The notes under the pieces: generated by a model
The model's database searches: none
What the model saw: the letters and a program-made list of their open reading frames with translations, nothing else
What the model was told of the DNA's origin: nothing
Assembly (NCBI RefSeq): GCF_013343005.1
Contig: NZ_CP054491.1
Coordinates: 2,524,501 to 2,588,500 of the forward strand
Source: Candidatus Reidiella endopervernicosa
GTDB lineage: Bacteria; Pseudomonadota; Gammaproteobacteria; GCF-013343005
Direction: 5' to 3'
Length of the DNA stretch: 64,000 nt
Position numbers and translations under genes: made by a program
In this document: positions 10,999 to 20,656 of the stretch, in pieces
Layout: every line of letters begins with the position of its first letter
Numbering within the stretch: the stretch's first letter is position 1

Positions 10999-11322
10999 TT
11001 AGACGGTAAAGCTCTCACCACAGCCGCAGCTGTCTTTGACATTGGGATTGTTGAACTGGAAGCCTTCATTCAACCCCTCCTTACCGTAGTCAAGCTCGGT
11101 TCCTTCCAGGTAGACGAGACTCTTCGGATCGATGATGACCTTGATACCGTGCTGCTCAAAGACGCTATCCTCTTCCTCAATCGAATCGACAAACTCTAGT
11201 ACGTAGGCCATTCCCGAACAGCCGGAGGTCTTCACTCCGAGTCGAACACCTTCGCCCGAACCGCGATTATCGAGAAATTTGCGTACCCGCTCTGCAGCGG
11301 CCTCTGTCACCGTAATACCCAT
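10999..11322 (-). CDS. iscA: Iron-sulfur cluster assembly protein IscA
   Basis: A-type carrier of Fe-S clusters. From the ATG at 11322 ([19 protein letters not shown]) the protein has 107 residues, matching the family. The three conserved cysteines are in [10 protein letters not shown] and [10 protein letters not shown]. An upstream in-frame Met at 11355 would add eleven residues not found in the family. Located between iscU and hscB. Confidence 0.95.
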   Translation of the reverse strand: MGITVTEAAAERVRKFLDNRGSGEGVRLGVKTSGCSGMAYVLEFVDSIEEEDSVFEQHGIKVIIDPKSLVYLEGTELDYGKEGLNEGFQFNNPNVKDSCGCGESFTV

Positions 11323-11372
11323 CGTCTTACATCCACCTCTACCAGTTTGTTCCAACCAGTCGATTTAACAGA

Positions 11373-11756
11373 CTAATCGTCCTGCTTAACCATGTAGTCG
11401 TCAATCGCTGCCTTGATTGCATCTTCAGCCAGGACCGAGCAGTGAACCTTAACGGGGGGCAGTGCCAGCTCTTCAGCAATATCGGTGTTCTTTATCTCTT
11501 TGGCCTGATCGAGGGTCTTACCCTTGACCCACTCGGTCAGTAGCGAGCTTGACGCAATGGCTGAACCGCAACCGTAGGTCTTAAAGCGGGCATCTTCGAT
11601 CACCCCCTCCTCATTGACCTTGATCTGCAGCTTCATAACATCACCACAGGCAGGCGCTCCGACCATACCGGTACCAACATCACTGTCATCCTTCTCGAAG
11701 GAGCCGACGTTGCGGGGGTTCTCGTAGTGATCCAAAACCTTTTCGCTATAAGACAT
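11373..11756 (-). CDS. iscU: Fe-S cluster scaffold protein IscU
   Basis: Scaffold on which new clusters are built. The 127-residue protein carries the three conserved cysteines (GAPACGDVMKLQIKV, KTYGCGSAIASSS, VKVHCSVLAEDAIKAA) and the HscA-binding LPPVK motif. Start MSYSEKVLDHYENPRNVGS is diagnostic. Directly downstream of iscS. Confidence 0.97.
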   Translation of the reverse strand: MSYSEKVLDHYENPRNVGSFEKDDSDVGTGMVGAPACGDVMKLQIKVNEEGVIEDARFKTYGCGSAIASSSLLTEWVKGKTLDQAKEIKNTDIAEELALPPVKVHCSVLAEDAIKAAIDDYMVKQDD

Positions 11757-11782
11757 GACTATTCTCCTCTAAACCGGGCGCC

Positions 11783-13006
11783 CTAGTGGGCAGCCCACTG
11801 TACTTTTGAAAGATCGACACCATCTTTGAACATCTCCCACAGTGGAGAGAGTTCGCGCAGCTTGTTCACCTGCTCGCGAACCAGATCGATGGTGTACTCA
11901 ACATCTTCACTGGTGGTAAAGCGACCCAGCGTGAAACGAATCGAGCTGTGTGCCAGTTCATCATTACGCCCCAGTGCGCGCAGCACATAGGAGGGCTCGA
12001 GGCTTGCGGAGGTGCAGGCCGAACCGGATGAGACGGCGAGATCCTTCAGCGCCATCATCAGTGACTCACCCTCAACGAAGTTGAAACTGACATTCAGATT
12101 GCCGGCAATACGATGCGTCTCATCACCGTTGAGGTAGACCTCTTCCATATCTTTGAAGCCGTCCCAGAGTCGATTACGCAGCGTCATCAGGCGCTCATTC
12201 TCAGAGGCCATCTCTTCCTTGGCGATACGGAACGCCTCACCCATGCCGACGATCTGGTGTGTCGCCAGGGTGCCAGAGCGCATGCCACGCTCATGGCCAC
12301 CACCGTGAATCTGAGCCTCAAGACGGATGCGTGGTTTACGACGCACATAGAGCGCACCGATACCCTTGGGTCCGTAGATTTTGTGTGCAGAGAAGGACAT
12401 CAGGTCGACCTTGAGCTTCTCCATATCGATCGGCACCTTGCCAGCGCTCTGCGCGGCATCGACGTGGAAGATGATCCCACGCTCACGGGTCAGTTCACCG
12501 ATCGCCTCGATATCCTGGATAACGCCGATCTCGTTATTAACATGCATCAGTGAGACCAGAATGGTTTCATCACGCATGGCCGCCTTGAGCTTCTCAAGAT
12601 CGACCAGACCATTCTCCTCTGGATCGAGATAGGTGATTTCACACCCTTCACGCTCAAGCTGACGACAGGTATCGAGTACCGCCTTATGTTCGGTCTTGCA
12701 GGTAATGATGTGGTTGCCCTTCTTTTTGTAGAAGTTGGCCACGCCTTTGATCGCGAGGTTATTTGACTCGGTTGCACCCGAGGTCCAGACGATCTCCTTC
12801 GGATTGGCATTGATCAGCGCTGCCACATCAGCACGCGCCTTGGTCACCCCCTCATCAGCCTTCCAGCCGAATGTGTGAGAGCGCGATGCGGGGTTACCAA
12901 AGATGCCGTCGGGCTTTAGGTAGCTACACATTAAATCAGCAACACGCGGGTCGACCGGCGTGGTTGCGCTGTAATCCAGATAGATAGGCAGTTTCAATTC
13001 GCTCAT
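11783..13006 (-). CDS. iscS: Cysteine desulfurase IscS
   Basis: PLP enzyme that mobilises sulfur from cysteine for Fe-S clusters and tRNA thiolation. From the ATG at 13006 ([20 protein letters not shown]) it is about 407 residues. Visible motifs are the PLP-lysine region [17 protein letters not shown] and the mobile-loop catalytic cysteine in [21 protein letters not shown]. The C-terminal tail [22 protein letters not shown], which docks IscU, is intact. An ORF start five codons upstream (13021) is possible but less family-like. Confidence 0.97.
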   Translation of the reverse strand: MSELKLPIYLDYSATTPVDPRVADLMCSYLKPDGIFGNPASRSHTFGWKADEGVTKARADVAALINANPKEIVWTSGATESNNLAIKGVANFYKKKGNHIITCKTEHKAVLDTCRQLEREGCEITYLDPEENGLVDLEKLKAAMRDETILVSLMHVNNEIGVIQDIEAIGELTRERGIIFHVDAAQSAGKVPIDMEKLKVDLMSFSAHKIYGPKGIGALYVRRKPRIRLEAQIHGGGHERGMRSGTLATHQIVGMGEAFRIAKEEMASENERLMTLRNRLWDGFKDMEEVYLNGDETHRIAGNLNVSFNFVEGESLMMALKDLAVSSGSACTSASLEPSYVLRALGRNDELAHSSIRFTLGRFTTSEDVEYTIDLVREQVNKLRELSPLWEMFKDGVDLSKVQWAAH

Positions 13007-13049
13007 CACTTCACCTTGCAATAGCTCGTTTAATCGTTAGCACTGCGCA

Positions 13050-14204
13050 TTAGCCGTTGGCCATCATCGCGCCCATCTGTGCCATCTCGTCCGTTACCTT
13101 CGCCAGGAGCCGACAGAAACTATCGACATCCTCACGACTACTATTCTTTCCGAGGCTGATACGAACTGCGCCACGCGCAAGTCCCTTATCAACCCCCATT
13201 GCCACCAGTACATGGCTCGGTTCGGTCTTACCACTGGCGCAGGCCGAACCACTCGAAATCGCTGTATCGTGACGATCCATCTGCATCAGCAGCATCTCGC
13301 CATCGACCCCAGCCACGCTCATGAAGAGCGTATTGGGTAGTCGCTCCGCCTGCTGAGCAAAGCAGACAACTCCACTCATCTCAGCCAGCTTCGACTCCAG
13401 ATAGTTTCTCAGCTCCAGCATGTGAGTGCTGTTGGCCTGAAGCTCACTGAGAGCCAGCTCTGCTGCTCGGCCGAAACCGACAATTGCAGCCACATTCTCT
13501 GTGCCGGCGCGCAGCCCTCGTTCCTGGCCACCGCCATCCATCTGTGCCTCAAGCCCCACTGAGCGATCGGCGATCAACGCACCCGCCCCTTTGGGACCGT
13601 AGATCTTGTGCGATGAGAGCGTCATCAAATCAACGCCCAGTCGACGGAAATCGACCTCCATCTTGCCCACTGCTTGCACAGCATCGCTATGCAGTAGTGC
13701 GCCGCACTCCGCCATCGTCTCCTTGATGGAATTGAGATCCTGAATTGTACCGGTCTCGTTGTTAGCCAACATGATCGAGATCAGTTTCAGATCGGCCTGA
13801 TGCAATAGACGTTCTAGCGCTTCCAATCTGAGCCGACCATCACTATCAACACCGATGCTGTCGATCTGCCAGTCGTGCCGCGCTAACCGCTCAGCCGGTT
13901 CCAGCACCGAGGGATGCTCGACTGCGCTGACTGCAATCCTGCCCGGCGAGCATCTCTCCGCCATACCCTTGAACGCGAGGTTATTCGCCTCGGTCCCACC
14001 GGAGGTGAAGATCACCTGCCCCGGATGGGCATTAACCAGTGCAGCTACCTGCTCGCGCGCCTGATCGATTGCACTTCGAGCCAACCGTCCTTGAAGGTGA
14101 CGGCTCGACGGGTTGCCACAACTCCCCCGTAGGTAGGGGAGCATCGCTTCAAGCACCCGCTCATCGAGCGGCGTGGTTGCGTTATGGTCCAGATAGAGTG
14201 TCAT
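13050..14204 (-). CDS. Second cysteine desulfurase (NifS/IscS-like) within the isc operon
   Basis: A second class V aminotransferase-fold desulfurase of 384 residues. It has LYLDHNATTPLDERVLEAM, TSGGTEANNLAFKG, the PLP-lysine motif [15 protein letters not shown] and a catalytic-loop cysteine in SSGSACASGKTEPSHVLVAMG, so it should be active. It lacks the long IscU-docking C-terminal tail of the neighbouring IscS and resembles NifS-type enzymes. It lies between iscR and iscS in the same direction, 33 bases after iscR and 43 bases before iscS, so it should fall under IscR control. Its sulfur acceptor is unknown. Confidence 0.9.
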   Translation of the reverse strand: MTLYLDHNATTPLDERVLEAMLPYLRGSCGNPSSRHLQGRLARSAIDQAREQVAALVNAHPGQVIFTSGGTEANNLAFKGMAERCSPGRIAVSAVEHPSVLEPAERLARHDWQIDSIGVDSDGRLRLEALERLLHQADLKLISIMLANNETGTIQDLNSIKETMAECGALLHSDAVQAVGKMEVDFRRLGVDLMTLSSHKIYGPKGAGALIADRSVGLEAQMDGGGQERGLRAGTENVAAIVGFGRAAELALSELQANSTHMLELRNYLESKLAEMSGVVCFAQQAERLPNTLFMSVAGVDGEMLLMQMDRHDTAISSGSACASGKTEPSHVLVAMGVDKGLARGAVRISLGKNSSREDVDSFCRLLAKVTDEMAQMGAMMANG

Positions 14205-14237
14205 CAGCTACTCCAACTGCGACCGAAGTCGCCCCGC

Positions 14238-14693
14238 TCAACCGTTAAATGCGACTCGCTGCTCGCCCTGATCAGCAGTCTCAGAGCTGTTATTACAACG
14301 CTCAACCAGCTGCCCAAGAGAGATGTTGCTCAGGAAGTCGTGAATCTGGTTACTCAGATCGGTCCAGAGATCGTGGGTCAGGCAAGGCTCATTGTCCTTA
14401 CAGTTACCCAGACCACCACACTTGGTGGTATCAACCGTTTCATCAACCGCACTGATAACCGATGCTACAGCGATCTCTGCCGCAGGACGGCTGAGTCGAT
14501 AACCGCCACCCGGTCCACGAGTACTATCTACCAGGCCATTCTTACGCAGGCGTGAGAAGAGCTGCTCCAGATAGGAGAGTGAAATACCCTGCCGAGATGA
14601 GATATCGGCGAGCGTGATCGGGCCATCTTTATAATGGAGGGCCAGATCGAGCATTGCCGTCACCGCATAACGACCTTTAGTAGTCAGCCTCAT
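14238..14693 (-). CDS. iscR: Fe-S responsive transcriptional regulator IscR
   Basis: Rrf2-family [2Fe-2S] regulator that represses isc when loaded with a cluster. The 151-residue protein starts [20 protein letters not shown], has the winged HTH ([30 protein letters not shown]) and the three ligand cysteines in a Cx5Cx5C arrangement ([13 protein letters not shown]). A strong ribosome site (AAGGAAGGA) precedes the ATG. It heads the isc operon behind an IscR box. Confidence 0.97.
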   Translation of the reverse strand: MRLTTKGRYAVTAMLDLALHYKDGPITLADISSRQGISLSYLEQLFSRLRKNGLVDSTRGPGGGYRLSRPAAEIAVASVISAVDETVDTTKCGGLGNCKDNEPCLTHDLWTDLSNQIHDFLSNISLGQLVERCNNSSETADQGEQRVAFNG

Positions 14694-14738
14694 TGCAATA
14701 TCCTTCCTTTAGTTACTTATATCTATATGTAGAAGACC

Positions 14739-14763
14739 ATACCCGAGAGTTTTAGTCAACTAT
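14739..14763 (-). promoter_or_regulatory. Type 1 IscR-binding site upstream of iscR, overlapping the cysE end
   Basis: Read on the minus strand, the 25 bases start ATAGTTGACTAAAACT and end CTCGGGTAT. They agree at 23 of 25 positions with the known type 1 IscR consensus (ATASYYGACTRWWWYAGTCRRSTAT). TTGACT inside it can serve as the -35 hexamer, so a bound repressor would block polymerase. It sits about 45-70 bases upstream of the iscR ATG and shares bases with the last codons of cysE. Confidence 0.8.
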
Positions 14764-15573
14764 TTTACTCTCGTCTATCTTCTCGATTGGAGCCTCACCA
14801 TCATCCCCTTCTGATCGTTCAGCAGCGCTGCTTATTTCACACGAGTCGATCTCGGGCAAATCCATCTCAGAGAGCTCTGCACCCAGGCTCTTCATCGATT
14901 TACACATCCCTTCAAGACGGTCATCCATCGCATGCATATGATCGAGCATACAGTTGATCGCATGAGCGACCGGATCAGGCATGTCGTGTGGCATACCGTA
15001 GGCATCGAAGCCCATCTTCTCGGCTATGGCCTGACGCTTTTCATCCTTAATGATTGCTTCTTTCTTCGTCACGATGCGTCCCGGAACACCAACGACCGTG
15101 GCATCGGCTGGGACCGCCTTAAGCGCTACCGCGTTTGAACCGATACGGGCCCCATCACCAATCTCAATGGGACCAAGAATCTTTGCACCTGCACCTACAA
15201 CCACGTTATTACCCAGGGTCGGGTGGCGCTTACCCTTCTGCCAGCTGGTTCCGCCTAGTGTAACGCCGTGGTAGAGGGTGCAGTCGTTACCGATTTCTGC
15301 AGTCTCACCGATTACGACGCCCATACCGTGGTCAATAAAGAAACGTTGTCCGATCTGTGCGCCGGGATGGATCTCGATACCGGTGAACCAACGCGCAACG
15401 CCGGAGAGGAAACGCGCCAACCACTTCAGGCCAAGATTCCATAGACCGTGACTAATGCGATGAAAAATGATGGCGTGGAGACCGGGATAGGTGGTCAGTA
15501 TTTCAAAGATATTGCGCGCAGCTGGATCGCGTTCAAATATGCATCGGATATCTTCGCTAATACGAGAGAACAT
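14752..15573 (-). CDS. cysE: Serine O-acetyltransferase (CysE)
   Basis: Makes O-acetylserine, the carbon acceptor for sulfide in cysteine synthesis. The 273-residue protein has the short N-terminal type ([19 protein letters not shown]) and a left-handed beta-helix ([41 protein letters not shown]). The catalytic His are in IDHGMG and LYHGVTLGG. An unusual acidic tail of about 70 residues ([14 protein letters not shown] to [10 protein letters not shown]) follows the helix. It precedes iscR, linking cysteine supply to the desulfurases. Confidence 0.93.
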   Translation of the reverse strand: MFSRISEDIRCIFERDPAARNIFEILTTYPGLHAIIFHRISHGLWNLGLKWLARFLSGVARWFTGIEIHPGAQIGQRFFIDHGMGVVIGETAEIGNDCTLYHGVTLGGTSWQKGKRHPTLGNNVVVGAGAKILGPIEIGDGARIGSNAVALKAVPADATVVGVPGRIVTKKEAIIKDEKRQAIAEKMGFDAYGMPHDMPDPVAHAINCMLDHMHAMDDRLEGMCKSMKSLGAELSEMDLPEIDSCEISSAAERSEGDDGEAPIEKIDESKIVD

Positions 15574-15737
15574 TCAGCTACCTAGAACCACCAAAATAGA
15601 CTTCAAACCAGCCAATATGCAGACTCGCGAGAAAGGCACTCGTCCATTCCTGAGCTGCTATGTTGGGTATAGTACACCAAATCCCTATACTCCACTAGGT
15701 TTCATGGTTATTAACCGCATAGTTTCTAGGGACGCAG

Positions 15738-16460
15738 CTAGAGTTTTTTCTCTATCGAGGTGAGGAGACCGCGCAGAATCTGCACCTCGTCCTGCTCTAA
15801 CCGAGCTCTATTGAAGAGCCTGCGTACTCGACGCATCAGCAATCGAGGATTATCTGGATTGAGAAATTCGGTCTTTATCATGATGTTTTCGAGATGCGCA
15901 TAGAGGCGTTCTACCGCGTCTGAATCGGCATAGCTCGGCAGCTCAACCTCACTACCCTGATTATCCACAGCCTCGAGAAAGGCCATGCGCAGCTCATAAC
16001 TCACCACCTGAACAGCAGCAGCGACATTAAGTGAGCTGAAATCGGGATTGGTGGGGATATGGACCAGGTAGTGACAGAGGTCGAGCTCCTCGTTCAGCAG
16101 CCCGGTCCGTTCACGACCAAAAACGAAGGCCGTCTGCCCACTGGTAGCAATCTCGACTGTTTTTGCCGCAGATTCACGCAGCGAGAGCTGCTCACAGCTA
16201 AGATTACGAGGGCGCGCACTCAGCCCAACTACCAGATTGGTTCCGACCAATGCCTCTTCAAGTGAGCGACAGACAACGGCATCTGCAAGCAAATTATCAG
16301 CCCCTGACGCACGCGCCGTTGCCTCAGCATGGGGATAGCTCTCGGGCGACACCAGATAGAGTTGGGCCAACCCCATATTCTTCATTGCCCGTGCCGCCGC
16401 TCCGATATTTCCGGGATGGGAGGTATTGACCAGTACTATGCGAACCGACTCCATCTGCAC
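15738..16460 (-). CDS. trmJ: tRNA (cytidine/uridine-2'-O-)-methyltransferase TrmJ
   Basis: SPOUT-family enzyme that methylates ribose 32 of tRNA. The 240-residue protein has NTSHPGNIGAAARAMKNMG near the N-terminus and the knot motifs FGRERTGLLNEELDLCH and IPTNPDFSSLNVAAAVQ. It is divergent from suhB and upstream of cysE, an order common in gammaproteobacterial genomes. Confidence 0.95.
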   Translation of the reverse strand: MQMESVRIVLVNTSHPGNIGAAARAMKNMGLAQLYLVSPESYPHAEATARASGADNLLADAVVCRSLEEALVGTNLVVGLSARPRNLSCEQLSLRESAAKTVEIATSGQTAFVFGRERTGLLNEELDLCHYLVHIPTNPDFSSLNVAAAVQVVSYELRMAFLEAVDNQGSEVELPSYADSDAVERLYAHLENIMIKTEFLNPDNPRLLMRRVRRLFNRARLEQDEVQILRGLLTSIEKKL

Positions 16461-16568
16461 TTACGCCCCTCTTTTCACGCGTTTTTTTTCGGGCAAACAC
16501 TCTAACACCGCCCCCGGTTCTTTGGTATGCTTGGCGCCGCTCCGAACTACCCTAAGTGGAAATCTTTC

Positions 16569-17366
16569 ATGCATCCGATGCTCAATATCGCTGTTAACGC
16601 GGCTCGCGCTGGTGGCAACACCATTCTTCGCTATATCGATCGCATCGACGATCTCTCGATTGAGAATAAGCAGCGCAACGACTTTGTCACTGAGGTCGAT
16701 CGTCAGACTGAAGAGGAGATCATCAAGGTTCTGCGCAAGGCCTATCCAGAACACTCGATCCTTGCTGAGGAGTCTGGTCTTACTGAGGGTAATGAGTATC
16801 AGTGGATTATCGACCCCCTCGATGGCACCACCAATTACCTGCACGGCTTCCCACAGTTCGCCGTCTCTATCGCACTGCGCTACAACGACAAGATCGAGCA
16901 GGCCGTGGTATTTGACCCTATGCGCCAGGAGATCTTCTCTGCCAGCCGTGGCAAAGGGGCGCAGCTGAATAATCGTCGTATTCGCGTTACACCTCGTCGT
17001 AGCCTGGAGGGTTCTCTGATCGGCACCGGGTTCCCATTCCGTCACCCACAGCACCTCGATAACTACCTTGCGATGTTCAAAGCGCTATCGGGTCAGGTTG
17101 CTGACATGCGCCGCCCCGGCTCCGCCGCACTCGACCTCGCCTACGTGGCAGCAGGTCGTCTTGATGGTTTCTGGGAGATCGGTCTCAACAACTGGGACAT
17201 GGCTGCAGGAGCACTGCTAATCCAGGAGGCAGGCGGTCTAGTTGGTGATTTCAGCGGTGGAAAAACCTATCTGGAGAGCGGCAATATCGTTGCCGGAACC
17301 CCCAAGGTCTACAGCGCACTGCTGCGCAACATCGACCCTCATCGTGGCGAATACCTACAAAGATAA
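16569..17366 (+). CDS. suhB: Inositol-1-monophosphatase family protein SuhB
   Basis: Mg-dependent phosphatase fold; in E. coli SuhB also joins the rRNA antitermination complex. From the ATG at 16569 (MHPMLNIAVNAARAGGNTIL) it has 265 residues, the family length. Metal-binding motifs are HSILAEESG, WIIDPLDGTTNYLHGFPQFAVS and NNWDMAAGALLIQEAGG. The longer frame from 16527 adds 14 residues without homology. It is divergent from trmJ. Confidence 0.95.
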   Translation: MHPMLNIAVNAARAGGNTILRYIDRIDDLSIENKQRNDFVTEVDRQTEEEIIKVLRKAYPEHSILAEESGLTEGNEYQWIIDPLDGTTNYLHGFPQFAVSIALRYNDKIEQAVVFDPMRQEIFSASRGKGAQLNNRRIRVTPRRSLEGSLIGTGFPFRHPQHLDNYLAMFKALSGQVADMRRPGSAALDLAYVAAGRLDGFWEIGLNNWDMAAGALLIQEAGGLVGDFSGGKTYLESGNIVAGTPKVYSALLRNIDPHRGEYLQR

Positions 17367-17458
17367 AGCGGGAATTAAGGCTCAAGTTTTCTGCCGCCAT
17401 GACGACAATATAGGGGAGTGTGAATTACTTCATTATTGAGAGCGTCCAGGAAACATCA

Positions 17459-17755
17459 ATGGCTTCAAGATCTGCCTATCAAATCAAATTCAGTGACATG
17501 GCGCTGGAGACGATGATGCGTGACGTGCTGGATGGGCTTGAGGACTTCTCAACCATGGTCGGCTTTGAGGCCAATACGCAGGGCTTTGAGGTTCTGTCGA
17601 TCACTCCACCTGAACAGTGGGATAGTCATAATCACAGAACCCATGACGTGCAGGGCCTGAAGGGCACGGTAAAGACTGATTCGAACGAGTCAGTTCAGGC
17701 TAGCAATCAACGCAGCAGCTACGCTCCTATCACCTACCTACGACCACCTCGATAA
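17459..17755 (+). CDS. Hypothetical protein, 98 residues
   Basis: Small soluble protein starting MASRSAYQIKFSDMALETMM at 17459. The first half is helical and acidic (MMRDVLDGLEDFSTMVGFEANTQ). The second half is polar and probably disordered, ending YAPITYLRPPR. A further in-frame ATG at 17420 exists, but the downstream start gives the more protein-like N-terminus. It lies between suhB and the convergent secF. No family is recognised and no function is proposed. Confidence 0.6.
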   Translation: MASRSAYQIKFSDMALETMMRDVLDGLEDFSTMVGFEANTQGFEVLSITPPEQWDSHNHRTHDVQGLKGTVKTDSNESVQASNQRSSYAPITYLRPPR

Positions 17756-17803
17756 CAAACAATCTGTTCGGCACCTCCCTGTGCCATCAAGCTAACAGAC
17801 CTG

Positions 17804-18736
17804 CTAAGGCAGATCGTCGAGTTCCACACCCTCTTTCTTTACCTGCATCAGATCCTCTTTACTGACACCGAGCATCAGCACCGATGCACTGGCGATGTAG
17901 ATCGACGAGTAGGTACCAACGACCACACCGATGATCAGCGCCAGGGCGAAGGAGTGGATCACCTCGCCACCGAGGAAGAAGAGCGCCAGCAGTACCAGCA
18001 TGGTGGTCAGAGAGGTCATCAATGTACGAGCCAGCGTTTCGTTGATTGATGTGTTAACCACATCGACCGGCTCACCCTTACGAATTCTTCGAAAGTTCTC
18101 ACGTACGCGGTCGAAGACCACAATGGTGTCATTGAGCGAATAACCAATAACGGCGAGAATTGCCGCCAATACGGTGAGATCGAATTCAATACCCAGTAAT
18201 GAGAAGATGCCAAGGGTGATCATTACATCGTGCACCAGGGCAAATACAGAACCGAAGGCGAAGCGATACTCAAAGCGCAGCGCTACGTAGATCAGGATAC
18301 CGATCAGGGCAAACAACATCGCCAGACCGCCCTGCTCCGTCAGCTCATCGCCAACCTGTGGGCCGACAAACTCGACGCGACGCATATCAAGCTTTACGCC
18401 CGCCTCCTTATCGAGTCTTTCGAGAACGCGGTTGCTGATCTCTGAACTCCCTTCGGTGTCACTGGCAGCGATGCGTATTAGCAAATCCTTTGAGGTACCG
18501 AAGTGCTGAGCGGTGGCATCCTTAAAGCCCGCCTCGGCGAGTGTGCTACGAACCGACTTGAGGTCGACCGACTCGGGATAGGCCACTTCAATCAGGGTAC
18601 CGCCGGTAAAATCGATACCGAAGTTAAGACCACGCGTCGCAAGTGAAAAGATCGCAACCAGAATGAGCGTCGCCGAGATCACCACGGCGAACTTGCGTTT
18701 GCTCATAAAGTCGATAGCAAAAGGCTTCTTGGCCAT
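17804..18736 (-). CDS. secF: Protein translocase subunit SecF
   Basis: RND-type membrane partner of SecD that uses the proton gradient to assist Sec export. The 310-residue protein has an N-terminal span (FAVVISATLILVAIFSLATRG), the signature NFGIDFTGGTLIEV, a periplasmic domain, then five spans with VIGYSLNDTIVVFDRVRENFR and NETLARTLMTSLTTMLVLLALF. Follows secD by 36 bases. Confidence 0.97.
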   Translation of the reverse strand: MAKKPFAIDFMSKRKFAVVISATLILVAIFSLATRGLNFGIDFTGGTLIEVAYPESVDLKSVRSTLAEAGFKDATAQHFGTSKDLLIRIAASDTEGSSEISNRVLERLDKEAGVKLDMRRVEFVGPQVGDELTEQGGLAMLFALIGILIYVALRFEYRFAFGSVFALVHDVMITLGIFSLLGIEFDLTVLAAILAVIGYSLNDTIVVFDRVRENFRRIRKGEPVDVVNTSINETLARTLMTSLTTMLVLLALFFLGGEVIHSFALALIIGVVVGTYSSIYIASASVLMLGVSKEDLMQVKKEGVELDDLP

Positions 18737-18772
18737 GCTTATGTTTACTCCTGTAAGAGATTCAATGCCGGA

Positions 18773-20629
18773 CTAGATCGAGAGCTTCTCGACGCGGCGG
18801 CCACCGTACATCAGATTGATCACCGCACGGGTGCCGAAGATCGCAGTGAACATCGAGGTAACGATACCGATCGACAGCGTGACCGCGAAGCCCTTGATCG
18901 GGCCGGTACCAAAGCTAAACAACACGATCGCAGCAATCAGCGTGGTGATGTTGGCATCGGCGATGGTAGAAAGCGCCTTGGCATAACCAGAGTGGATACT
19001 CGCCTGCGGCGAGTTACCGAGCCGCAGCTCCTCACGGATACGTTCGAAGATCAGCACGTTGGCATCAACCGCCATACCTACGGTCAGTACGATACCGGCG
19101 ATACCCGGCAGGGTCAGGGTCGCCTGCAACATCGACAGAACCGCAACGATCAGCACCAGATTCAACGTCAGTGCCATGTTGGCTACCATGCCAAAGGCCC
19201 TGTAATAGAAGAGCATCAGCACCAGAACCATGGCAAAACCAATGACCACCGAGGCGAAGCCCTGGTCGATATTGTCCTTACCAAGGCTTGGTCCAACGGT
19301 ACGCTCTTCAACGATCTCAATTGGGGCTGCCAGTGCACCAGCGCGCAGCAGTAGCGCTAGATCGCGTGCCTCTGTGGTGCTATCGAGACCGGTGATCTGA
19401 AAGCGTTTGCTGAGCTGATCTCGAATACGCGCCACGTTGATGACCTTGGCATCACGTACTTTCTTCTTGACGGTCTCGCCATTGATCTTCTTCGATTCGG
19501 AGCGGCTCTCGATGAAGACCACTGCCATCAGCTTGCCAATATTATCCTTGGTCGCCTCACTGAAGCGTCCAGCGCCTTTGCCATCGAGGGTGATATAGAC
19601 GGCCGGGCTACCCGACTGCTGTTCGATACCCGATGCCGCATCGGTAATGTAGTCACCGGTAAGCATCACACGGCGTTTGAGCAGAATTGGGTTGCCGTTA
19701 CGCTCTGAGTAGAGACGCGCTCCGGCGGGGATACGACCGGTGCGCTTCGCCTCATAGGCGTCACTACCCTCTTCAACCAGGCGGAATTCGAGGGTTGCGG
19801 TGGCACCAAGGATCTCCTTGGCACGCGTCGTATCCTGCACACCCGGTAGCTGAACCACGATGCGCTCTTCACCCTGCTGCTGAATGACCGGCTCGGCCAC
19901 ACCCAGTTCGTTGACGCGATTTCGCAGCGTGGTGATATTCTGCTTCAGCGCCTGCTTGCGAATATCACGAATCTTCTGCTCTTTGAGCGAGAGTCGTAGG
20001 AAAACACCTTTATCGCTATCCAACTCAGCCTGATCAAGACCTTCAAACGTACTTTTAATGATCGAAAGTGACTTCTCGCGCTCCTCTTCATTTCGGTACT
20101 TGATCTTGAGGTTATCCGGTTCCTTCTGAATGGTCAGATAACCAATCTTTTCACCGCGCAGCAGGGTACGAAGCTCACCGACATATCCCTCAAGCGCCTG
20201 ATTGACTGCGGCCTCCATGTCGACCTCCATCAGGAAGTGGACACCACCTCGTAGATCGAGACCGAGATACATCGGTTCTGCATCGACCGCACGCAGCCAG
20301 TCAGGCGTCGCGGGTGCGAGGTTGAGCGCAGTAATGTAGTTCCCACCCATGCGCTCACGCACCACCTCAGCCGCCTTCAGCTGAATATCGGTATTGGCAA
20401 AGCGAATCAGCAGTCGATTCCCCTCCAGGCGGCTCGACATCATTTCGATGCCGGCTCCCTTGAGTGCCTGTACCACCAGTTCCTGGCCAGCCAGGTCGAT
20501 ATCACCTGAACGGGCAGAGACCTGAATGGCAGGGTCCTCACCATAGAGATTAGGGAGTGCGTAGAGCCCACCGACCAGCACTACGGCGATAAGGATCAGA
20601 TATTTCCAGATTGGATAACGGTTCATCAT
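18773..20629 (-). CDS. secD: Protein translocase subunit SecD
   Basis: Large subunit of SecDF. The 618-residue protein has an N-terminal membrane span (WKYLILIAVVLVGGLYALPNLYG), a large periplasmic region with the signature LGLDLRGGVHFLMEVD, and a C-terminal membrane domain with IVLTVGMAVDANVLIFERIREELR. Length is close to E. coli SecD (615). Lies between yajC and secF. Confidence 0.97.
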   Translation of the reverse strand: MMNRYPIWKYLILIAVVLVGGLYALPNLYGEDPAIQVSARSGDIDLAGQELVVQALKGAGIEMMSSRLEGNRLLIRFANTDIQLKAAEVVRERMGGNYITALNLAPATPDWLRAVDAEPMYLGLDLRGGVHFLMEVDMEAAVNQALEGYVGELRTLLRGEKIGYLTIQKEPDNLKIKYRNEEEREKSLSIIKSTFEGLDQAELDSDKGVFLRLSLKEQKIRDIRKQALKQNITTLRNRVNELGVAEPVIQQQGEERIVVQLPGVQDTTRAKEILGATATLEFRLVEEGSDAYEAKRTGRIPAGARLYSERNGNPILLKRRVMLTGDYITDAASGIEQQSGSPAVYITLDGKGAGRFSEATKDNIGKLMAVVFIESRSESKKINGETVKKKVRDAKVINVARIRDQLSKRFQITGLDSTTEARDLALLLRAGALAAPIEIVEERTVGPSLGKDNIDQGFASVVIGFAMVLVLMLFYYRAFGMVANMALTLNLVLIVAVLSMLQATLTLPGIAGIVLTVGMAVDANVLIFERIREELRLGNSPQASIHSGYAKALSTIADANITTLIAAIVLFSFGTGPIKGFAVTLSIGIVTSMFTAIFGTRAVINLMYGGRRVEKLSI

Positions 20630-20656
20630 GTTGAGAGCTTGGCCCCAGAGTCCGTG

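Noticed and set aside
16461-17054. Minus-strand frame of 197 residues opposite suhB
   Set aside because: It is the antisense of a well conserved gene, with no family resemblance of its own.
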